Shown: positions 56,870 to 64,000 of the stretch, in pieces
How positions within the stretch are numbered: the stretch's first letter is position 1
Layout of the letters: the number at the start of each line of letters is the position of its first letter
Origin: Bolinopsis microptera
Lineage: Eukaryota; Ctenophora; Tentaculata; Lobata; Bolinopsidae
Assembly: GCF_026151205.1 (NCBI RefSeq)
Contig: NC_087081.1
Location: 6,257,246 to 6,321,245 of the forward strand
DNA length: 64,000 bases
Direction of reading: 5' to 3'
Position numbers and translations under genes: made by a program
Notes under the pieces: generated by a model
The model's database searches: none
Seen by the model: the letters and a program-made list of their open reading frames with translations, nothing else
What the model was told of the DNA's origin: nothing

Positions 56870-57264
56870 ATAAGATTATTTGCTTTAGTAATATTCTAAA
56901 AGTAGAATCAAAGAAAAGTAAGGAAAAGTCGATATAAGATAAATTTGTCACTATATAGTGTTGTCATTATATGGTGCGTTTTGCAGACTATATAATGACA
57001 AAGATCAGCTGTCATTATAAAGTGCTTGTCATTATATAGTGTTGTCATTATATAGTGTGATTACCTTTTACTATAAGTTGCCGTTTGGTGTGAGCAATAC
57101 TCAGCAATAGCGAACAGCACGCACACTCCTTTGCCCCGTAAACCTATATCTAATCTATTCAAAGAGTGACAGCCATACTACACATTGAATTAGGATTCCA
57201 TTAAATATAAAATTGATTTATTGTAAACTTGTTTATTCTGTAATAAATGGCATAAAATTGGAAT

Positions 57265-57590
57265 TTTTGTTTAAATGATAGTAATATTAGGTGTGAGACT
57301 ATCATTTGACCGTTCATTAAGGACAACACCCCAAACACTTATACCATAACTGAGATGTGATTCAAAGAGAGCATTATATATTTTTTTCAAATGTAGTTCA
57401 CCAGGTATTGAGTGTCGAATTCTACAGATTGCACCAGTCATGGACCGAAGTTTTTTACGAATGTAGTGCATGTGGGCAGCCCAGTTTAACTTACTACCTA
57501 TAACAATACCTAATTTGGTATCCTTGACTTCAGTAATAACCTTACCATCGATGAATATTGACCTAGACTCATCTAGCAGGTTAGCACTTT
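57265..57590 (-). pseudogene. LINE reverse transcriptase C-terminal fragment
   Basis: Minus strand, from about 57580: VITEVKDTKLGIVIGSKLNWAAH continuing into MHYIRKKLRSMTGAICRIRH..., then KIYNALFESHLSYGISVWG (near 57360-57310). This is the standard thumb/C-terminal block of Jockey/RTE-like LINEs. It stops at 57271 soon after, so only about 100 codons survive. Confidence 0.78.
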
Positions 57591-57721
57591 AGCAAATGGT
57601 CTGGTCCTTGCACAGGTCTCATCATATTCAGAGGAAAATTTAAAATGGATCATGTAGCAACATTTACTCATTGATATGGAGTAGATTACATTTCATGTAA
57701 ATCGACACATGTTTAAGAACT

Positions 57722-58141
57722 AAGAACATCATTGACACCACTCCATCATATATAATCATCCCTTCACAACATCATCCCTAGCTGAAGACGATTAACACAT
57801 GTATTTTGAAAGCTCCTGCGAAAAAAACTTTTCGTATCTCTTATAGGTTTTGAATACATTCAATACATAATCAATAAATATATATCCGAATAAATTTGAT
57901 TTAAAATTAAATGATACAAGTATGCTTGCAGCTAGCGCGCTTGTATTTGATAAATATTCACGCTGTTAAAATGGGTTTTACCAATTGTCCTTGATTAAAG
58001 CAAACGTACTTGATTCTAGTAGCCCCTACCTCCTCGAACTCTACGCAGTTGTTGAATGTACTGTGCTATTGTTCTATGGAAGCTATAAGTCTCTTCGATT
58101 ATTACAATACAATGGGTCGTTCACATATTACGTAATCAATA
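57722..58141 (+). repeat. Dispersed repeat Y, copy 3
   Basis: Matches 46835-47147 (CACCACTCCATCATATATAA, CATCATCCCTAGCTGAAG, CCTCGAACTCTACGC). A unique ~120-bp stretch (about 57845-57970) replaces part of it. The right end carries half of the GGGTCGTTCACAT MITE. Confidence 0.8.
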
Positions 58142-58895
58142 TTTTATATACCCAGTCCTAAGCACAAGAGAACTGCAACAGCGAATGAGCGAACGGCACT
58201 TTGTCTTTACACTTAGCTAACTTGTACTTGTACTACAAGTTGCATCTTCAAGTTGTAGATGCGATACTTCATAAATCATACTGCCATAGATTGGTTCATA
58301 ATTTATCTTTCATCTACCAGTATATATACTACCCTTGCAAGCTTTCGACACGAAAGTCTCAGGTCCCTTGATACTAGAACCACCCCCATTAGCAAGAGCT
58401 CCCGTCTCTTATGTGATCTATGAGTCGAGCAGACAAGATCATGTTAACTTCTTAATGTACAGCTACATCTACTGGTGGATCACACCACTAATTATACGTC
58501 ACTATTTGGTGATATGATAGGACCCCTAATTATTGGGGTCCTCCTTAGTCGGTCTTTTGTCAGCTGCACTGCTCCGGTTATTTTTGTTCTAAAAACCTCA
58601 CAACTCTGTCTCGGGCATTTTAAGATTAAACAGCATCTTCAGATTAAACGATACGATATTTTTGGAACAAAATAAAACAAGGTAGAGTTGAGAGTTCGAT
58701 TGTTGAGACACGATGAGTTAAGTTATTCCTTTTAAAGAGCTGCTTTATGCAGTTCACTGCATTCAGTTCTGCTCCAGGGACTTTGAGCCTCGTGGGCGAT
58801 AATTCAATAACTCATTGTTGTCGTGAATTTCACACGGTACTACTATAACCAGAGGCTATTTGCTTACAAAAACTTGTTTACTATCTTAACACGTT
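58142..58895 (+). repeat. Dispersed repeat W, copy 2
   Basis: Partner of 53934-54715, following Y copy 3 directly. Confidence 0.8.
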
Positions 58896-59398
58896 TTTGT
58901 ATATATTCTTACTTCTTAGTATACATTGGCTGGTACTACTTATATATACTCCGGGCTAGTATAGTGGTTTGTTATTATAATGGGTTCAATTTAAATAGGG
59001 TTTGATCTACATTGAGGCTTGAGTTGGACATTTTCGCCAGGAAAATATGTTGAGTAATACATTTGGGAAGCTTTGAAATGTTATCAAATTATTATGATTA
59101 TGACAAAGAATTTAATTTGTTCAACTTTTCCGTACAAATTTAAGAAGACTGAACTGTTATTATAAGGCATTTAAACATTTCCATTTAAGATGAATGGTTC
59201 AATTTTTATAAATCATTTATTACAAATTATCAGAATATCACTACCTGCGTTTTAAACGATGCATTCAATTTTTATTGTGGCACGAAGTGTTGTGATTTAT
59301 TTATTAACCATTTATCATTGTTAGGCATGTAGACAAATTTCCAGTTATCGCAAGAGTTGTCTCACTTGTTCAGAACATATTTGTCTACATCCCTCATC
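58896..59398. other. Region before gag (leader or LTR not identified)
   Basis: A 5' LTR and tRNA primer site are expected here. I find no sequence repeated beyond 63421 and no clear primer site. An 11-base inverted pair (TGTAGACAAAT at 59328, ATTTGTCTACA at 59380) lies just before the gag start. Confidence 0.4.
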
Positions 59399-60139
59399 AT
59401 GGAAAAGTTTTTAAGCCCTCAGCGCTTGGACATCACCCTCACAGATAAAGGTGACGAAGTTGCAGATACCTACCTGCACTGGAAACAGACTCTAGACAAT
59501 TTTATTACTATTCTTGGTGAAAAAGCTAACACCGAAGAGACACAATATATGGTGCTTTGCAATTATGTGAGCCCCTCAATATATACAACTATCAAGGGTG
59601 AAACAAAGTTTTCGGAGGCAGTTAAGATCTTGAATGGTTTGTTTGTTAAAACAAAGAATACTAACTTTGCGAGATTTTGTTTATCTACACGGAGTCAAAC
59701 TGAAGCTGAATCAGTTGATCAATTCGTCTTGGCGTTGCGGACACTGGCGAAACAGTGTAATTTTACCGAAGTATCAGCTGCTGTTCATGGGGAAGAGAGC
59801 ATTAGAACAGCTCTTATCAGTGGGCTAAGGGACAAGCAAATTCGGCAGCGCCTAATGGAGGACACTAAAAGTTTAGATGATACCATCACTCTGGCTTTTA
59901 CTCTGGAGCAATCAATCTCAAACAATGAAAAGTATAACGGTTCTAATCTAAATGGTATTGTTAATGGAAACGATTCTGGACTGGATTCAAAGGATCATGC
60001 GGTTATAAATATCTCCGGGATTTCGACGCGGGATCATATTATCACTCAGCCCGGCCCGCTGTTAGATAAACATCTCAAGGTGATATCATCCCGCCCCGGA
60101 AATTTGTATAAACCCGGCCCGCTTTTTAGTCGTAACTGA
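59399..60139 (+). pseudogene. gag: Ty3/gypsy Gag, capsid part, interrupted
   Basis: Start chosen at ATG 59399 (MEKFLSPQRL...); a frame upstream of it has only non-ATG starts. About 200 residues show the Gag capsid pattern: WKQTLDNFI near residue 30, an ..EAVKILNGLF.. stretch near 80, ...SVDQFVLALRTLAKQCNF near 115 and IRTALISGLRDKQIRQRLM near 145. From about 60010 the reading enters GC-rich, proline-rich sequence that belongs to an inserted segment, and ends at TGA 60137-60139. The remaining Gag (zinc knuckles) resumes after 60602 in the same frame, so the net insertion length is a multiple of three, but it carries stops. Confidence 0.82.
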
Positions 60140-60227
60140 TGTTTATCATTCAATTCTCCGACTTACAATAATCAATGATACTGCTGATTTAAGAACTCGA
60201 TAATAGTAGAACAGTTAGACGCGCGAT

Positions 60228-60311
60228 CACGTGGGCGCGTCACGTGCGTACCACGTGCCACCAATAGCATACGCCGAGTCTATACCACGTGACACGAAAG
60301 CGCACCACGTG
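60228..60311 (+). promoter_or_regulatory. Cluster of five CACGTG boxes
   Basis: CACGTG at 60228, 60241, 60252, 60286 and 60306, with a CCAAT at about 60261 between the third and fourth. CACGTG is bound by bHLH and bHLH-LZ factors such as Myc/Max, USF, TFE or CLOCK (established). Clustering suggests a strong enhancer or promoter, by inference only. Confidence 0.6.
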
Positions 60312-60387
60312 ATATGAAACATCGTAACCGTCCACTTCTTTTACACGCAAATTCCTGGGAACGTTGCCAAAGCAGCTAATTCTAAAG

Positions 60388-60394
60388 TATAAAT
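60388..60394 (+). promoter_or_regulatory. TATA-like box downstream of E-box cluster
   Basis: TATAAAT, 77 bp after the last CACGTG box. Together they have promoter geometry pointing towards pol, but function is not shown. Confidence 0.35.
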
Positions 60395-60458
60395 CCCTTG
60401 TCGAAATCGCCGGAGATAATTATAATCCATAAACACTTCACGCTCAGGGCTAAATAAA

Positions 60459-60595
60459 TGTAATCCCTCAGCTGGCGCTTCGGGATTACATATTAACACA
60501 AAACTCGTGCGCTGCGCGCACTCGTATGTGTTTATCAGATCATCCCGCTAGCGCGGGATGATCTGTTATATAAACCCTTTGCGTGGCGGGTTTAT
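60459..60595. repeat. Run of four hairpins
   Basis: 60459-60490 TGTAATCCC/GGGATTACA; 60495-60532 AACACA/TGTGTT with TGCGC/GCGCA inside; 60536-60565 CAGATCATCCCGC/GCGGGATGATCTG (13-bp perfect stem, 4-base loop); 60570-60595 ATAAACCC/GGGTTTAT. The stems differ in sequence but all loops are GC-rich and near GCxxxCGC. Confidence 0.85.
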
Positions 60596-60601
60596 GTTAT
60601 T

Positions 60602-62083
60602 GTAGCTGCCACTCACGGCAATTCAGTTAGTCCTAATATAAAGTGTGGATATTGTGGTAAGGAGTACCATGTTCGAACAGCGTGTCCTGCTAATAATACT
60701 ACTTGTAAAACTTGCGGTAAGCGCGGACATTGGGCACGAGTATGTCGATCAGCGACGGGTCTTGGGAAGACCGCACCTAATGATTACATCTCTAAGAAGA
60801 ACTCTGCAAACAACGCTTATACTCCAGTTAACAACGCCTACAACGTCCCGTCTGCTGATCAGCCCCAGCAATCATCCCCATTCTCTTATCTTTGTGCTAT
60901 GTCTCCATCGACACCTTCAACGCTGTCTCAGACAACCGTCAACGCAAAGGTAAATAATCATATCGCTTACATTTTGATTGACACTGGTAGCTCAGAGAGT
61001 TTTGTTGACTTGGGTTTTGCTAGGCGAAATGGCATAACGATAGGCCCGGGTACGAACAAAATAACTTTAGCTTCGGAATCAATGTCAACAAACACTCAGG
61101 GGTCCTGTGTAGTAGATATTGTGATTGAAGGCCACTCCTATTCAGAGTGTAAATTATCAGTTATGGACAAACTATGTTGCGACGCAATCGTGGGTTTGGA
61201 TTTACTCCGAAGTCATATGAATCTTGTGGTTAATTTCGGAGGAAATAGAGATCCCTTGGTGATAGATGAAGCTGGTAGGAACTGTGCACAGCTTTCAATG
61301 TCGAACCTTGAGCCCATACCTCTATTCTCCACATTAATGGAAGGCACCAATCCAATCGCTTGTAGGTCCAGAAAGTACTCTGATGCAGAGAGAGCATTTA
61401 TAGCAAAATCGGTTAAAGAGTTATTGGAACAGGGCACTATTAGGCCGAGTAATAGTCCTTGGAGAGCACAAGTCCTCGTTACAGGTTTAGATTCGGCAAG
61501 GCCCCGAATGGTGGTAGACTACTCTCGAACGATCAACAAATTCACACACTTAGATGCGTATCCTCTGCCAAACCTTGATACTATGGCCTCGCAGATAGCT
61601 AAGTACAGGATCTATAGCACATTTGATCTTAAGTCTGCCTACCATCAAATCCCGATTCTCGAAGGAGAAAAGTCACTCACAGCCTTTGAAGCAGCTGGGA
61701 AACTATTTGAATTTAATGGCATTCCCTTTGGAGTCACTAATGGCGGGCCTGTTTTTCAACGTAATATGGACATACTTGTGGAGGAAAATAAGTTAGATAG
61801 TGTTTTTCCTTATCTGGACAATATAACTGTTGGGGGCTATGATCAGGAAGATCACGACAAAAACGTCAAGGGGTTATTATCGACTATTAAGAAGTTGGGA
61901 CTAACGTTGAATCATGATAAGACTATAAGTTCAGTTGAAACTATCAACATTTTGGGCTATCAAATTTCTCACGGCACTATCCGTCCTGATCCTGAGCGCA
62001 TGCAGCCGTTGAGGGACTTGCCGGTACCACATGATGCTGACTCACTAAAAAGGGCCATGGGCTTATTCTCTTATTATGCTTAA
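60602..62083 (+). pseudogene. pol: Ty3/gypsy nucleocapsid, protease and reverse transcriptase
   Basis: One frame continuing Gag. Two CX2CX4HX4C zinc knuckles lie at 60644-60685 and 60707-60748. The protease active site DTGS is at 60980-60991. RT follows: LLEQGTIRPSNSPW near 61420, RMVVDYSRTIN near 61510, TFDLKSAYHQIP near 61620 and FGVTNGGPVFQRNMD near 61730. The catalytic box is YLDN (61811-61822), with Asn where most gypsy RTs have the second Asp; I recall YLDN-type relatives in animals, so it may be a clade feature. The frame meets TAA at 62081-62083 within the YYA*WVPKFSD stretch that begins the connection region, while the coding pattern continues unchanged after it. Knuckles bind genomic RNA, protease cuts the polyprotein, RT copies it. 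Confidence 0.88.
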
Positions 62084-62278
62084 TGGGTGCCAAAATTCTC
62101 GGACTTGGTACGACCTTTGATAGACCCGGAATTCCCCCTACAGAAAGAGGCAATCACGGCATTTAATAATCTGAAAACGTGTATAGAGGGTTCCTGTGTA
62201 GTCTGCCCTAACACTAATGAGCAGATGGTGCTAGAGTCTGACGCTTCTGATTTTGCAGTCTCGGCCAGTTTGAATTAA
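62084..62278 (+). pseudogene. pol: Gypsy RT connection and RNase H start, between two stops
   Basis: Same frame as upstream. 64 codons with PKFSDLVRPL, AITAFNNLKTCI and LESDASDFAVSASLN, i.e. the connection domain and the first Asp of RNase H (ESDAS). It is bounded by in-frame TAA at 62081-62083 and 62276-62278. Both stops sit where related elements carry Gln (the second within SLN*GGKPVAFFSR), and no frameshift is needed on either side. Confidence 0.85.
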
Positions 62279-63421
62279 GGAGGAAAACCGGTGGCATTCT
62301 TTTCTCGAACATTGAAGCCTCATGAAAGGAAACATCATGCAGTGGAGAAGGAGGCTTGTGCTATTGTGGAGGCATGTCGTGCGTGGCGACATTACTTAGT
62401 TAGCCGGCACTTTAAATTACTTACGGATCAGCAGGCTGTTTCGTACATATATGATGAAAAGAATCATGGAAAGACTAAAAACAGCAAGATAGACCGATGG
62501 CGTATTGAACTCAGCTGTCTAGACTTTGACATAGAGTACAGACCAGGCCCGCTTAATGTCACAGCGGACTGCTTGTCAAGAGCATTTAGTGCTGCTACAT
62601 ATCATACAGGTCCTTCCCTCTCTCGGATTCACGAAGAACTATGTCACCCTGGGGTCACTAGAATGTATCACTTCGTTAGGAGTAAGAATCTTATCTATTC
62701 TCTAGCGGAGGTAAAAGAGACCATCGCGAAATGTGTGGTGTGTTCTAAGATTAAACCACGTTTCTGTAAGTCCGAGAACTCTCCAGTGATTAAGGCAACA
62801 CAACCTTTTGAACGATTGAGCATTGATTTTAAGGGACCCTTACCAAGTGGTACAGGGAACAGGTTCATATTAACTGTAGTTGACGAGTACTCGAGGTTCC
62901 CGTTTGCCATTCCGTGCCGTGATCAAGAGTCAAGGACAGTGATTAAGGCGCTCATGAATTTATTTTCATTGTTCGGTACTCCGGGGATGGTTCACTCGGA
63001 TAATGGACCATCACTCGTCTCTCACGAATTCAGATCATTCCTAATTGAGAACAACATTGGATTCTCAAATAGCAGCCGGTATAACCCCAGAGGAAATGGC
63101 CAAGTTGAAAGATATAATGCCGTTATATGGAAAGGAATTGAACTGGCGTTGGCTAGTAAGAAATTAGCACCATGTCACTGGGAACAGGTCCTCCCTCAAG
63201 TTCTGCACTCTATCCGCACCTTATTATGTACCTCAACTAATCAATCACCTCATGAGCGATTATTTACTTATGTTAGGAGATCTGCCACAGGTAATTCTCT
63301 ACCTTCTTGGCTTATTGGGGCATCCAAGGTTCTTCTTAAGAAACACGTGAGGTCTAATAAGTACGATGATTTGTGCGAAGAGGTGGATATTGTCTCACTA
63401 CAGCCTGAATCTGCTAAATAG
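62279..63421 (+). pseudogene. pol: Gypsy RNase H and integrase
   Basis: Continues in frame after the second TAA. RNase H: PVAFFSRTL, AVEKEACAIVEACRAWRHYL, LTDQQAVSY, then ADCLSR near 62568. Integrase: HHCC zinc finger with HEELCH (about 62627-62644) and CVVC (about 62731-62742), then the catalytic D,D35E triad at 62825 (SIDFKGP), 62999 (HSDNGP) and 63107 (GQVERYN), exactly 35 residues between the second Asp and Glu. It ends at TAG 63419-63421 soon after the C-terminal region, which looks short. RNase H removes the RNA template and integrase joins the cDNA to host DNA. Domain order RT-RNase H-IN marks Ty3/gypsy. All catalytic integrase residues are present; the element is disabled by the stops and the gag insertion. 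Confidence 0.9.
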
Positions 63422-64000
63422 TACAGACAGATCCGTCTGAAAAAATCGATCTGTCGACACACAAAGCTTACAAAGGATTTTTGACGTTTTTGAGTCCTAA
63501 TAGATGTCCTTTATGGCTGACCAATTTTTCCAAACTTTTCCACGTGTCTTAAGGCCACTTTTTGCCACTTTACCACTTTTTACCACCTTTCTTGTTTGTC
63601 AAATATCTTGAGTTGTGAACATCGTAGAAAGTTGCAGATTAATCGAGGGTGTTTATATTATCAGGAAGAAAAACTTTTGTTCAAACAATTTTTACGTCAG
63701 ATAATCAGTTAATTGGATAATTATCAATTAGCTAATTAGCAAAATTCTAAAAAAATTTTATTGGCTCAAAATGATCGGAATAGCTTAAAACACGGAAAAA
63801 GGTAGTTTTTAGAAAAACTTTGAAAATTTTTCACTTACATTTTTTTTTCGAGACTTGGAAAAATTTCGAAAATTCAAAATATTTTTTTCCTCCAAAAGTA
63901 ATCAAATTGCATGAAACGCGGAGAAAAATGCTTTTCAAAAAAAAACTTAGTGAAATTTTCGTTTCAAGAATACTCAAATCACCAATATTTGTAGTTGGAG
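63422..64000. other. AT-rich sequence after pol
   Basis: A 3' LTR would be expected in or beyond here. No repeat of 58.9-59.4 kb and no polypurine tract could be identified, so the LTRs may be outside the window or lost. Confidence 0.4.

Larger units (their letters stand above)
56278..57057. mobile_element. 780-bp TIR element with FLYWCH fragment (Mutator-like?)
   Basis: Perfect 47-bp terminal inverted repeats (56278-56324 and 57011-57057), each made of three CACT(A/T)TATAATGAC units. Flanks TGATTCCCG and TGATTACCT agree at 7 of 9 positions, which fits an old 9-bp target duplication. FLYWCH domains commonly accompany Mutator-type transposases, so a MULE-related, non-autonomous element is a reasonable inference. 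Against a simple insertion: the diverged copy at 54.7-55.2 kb includes the left end and its flank. Confidence 0.65.
60010..60601. mobile_element. ~590-bp insertion in gag with E-box cluster and hairpins
   Basis: GC-rich, CpG-rich DNA quite unlike its neighbours. Its left part (60025-60125) carries half-stems (ATCATCCCGC, TATAAACCC, CCCGGCCCGC) that reappear in the hairpins at its right end. Exact ends and target duplication are not certain. No coding sequence. It could be a small transposon or a captured regulatory segment. Confidence 0.6.

Noticed and set aside
62081-62278. UAA read as glutamine by a variant genetic code
   Set aside because: The Ly6-like genes end in TAA at the expected place and CAA is used for Gln, so a changed code is unlikely; kept only as a question about the retroelement.

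Overview
This window reads as nuclear DNA of an invertebrate metazoan. It is AT-rich, the one host gene family has GT-AG introns, and the repeats include Ly6-type genes, LINE, Ty3/gypsy, hAT, Merlin and FLYWCH/Mutator-type sequences typical of animals. I cannot name the species. Almost all of it is mobile-element DNA, much of it nested. The only convincing host genes are two nearly identical two-exon genes for a secreted three-finger (Ly6/uPAR-like) protein at 43.9 and 49.6 kb. No rRNA, tRNA or CRISPR was found.

Layout. 1-5.7 kb: partial copy (A) of a large foldback-type element whose long inverted arms are built of subrepeats centred on a GCGCTTATAAGCGC palindrome. 5.7-17.5 kb: a 9-bp minisatellite, a LINE with a 1-kb insertion, a (GGA)n tract, a Merlin transposase fossil, a hAT MITE and further LINE fossils. 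18.6-31.7 kb: three more foldback copies: D (indel-rich, probably an assembly problem), B (inverted) and C (full length, 6.58 kb). B and C together form a palindrome with arms of about 3.4 kb. 31.7-40.1 kb: a dispersed repeat (Y) broken by a LINE (14-bp target duplication) and a 4.45-kb TA-flanked transposon; the LINE itself carries a TTAA-flanked giant hairpin. Empty versions of all three insertion sites lie elsewhere in the window (46.7-46.9 kb and 41.93 kb). 41.6-42.7 kb: second copy of that LINE. 42.9-50.7 kb: a segmental duplication carrying the two Ly6-like genes, with a Y copy between them. 51-59 kb: dispersed repeats, a perfect 128-bp palindrome, and a 780-bp TIR element carrying part of a FLYWCH zinc finger. 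59.4-63.4 kb: a nearly complete Ty3/gypsy gag-pol, broken by a ~600-bp insertion in gag (five CACGTG boxes and a run of hairpins) and by two in-frame UAA codons.

The coding mobile elements encode the usual retrotransposon functions (ORF1p, reverse transcriptase, RNase H, protease, integrase) or transposase. Apart from one intact LINE ORF1, all are broken. The most useful results are the insertion chronology given by the empty sites, the foldback family with its self-palindromic subrepeats, and the signs that 18.6-20.9 kb is not correctly assembled.
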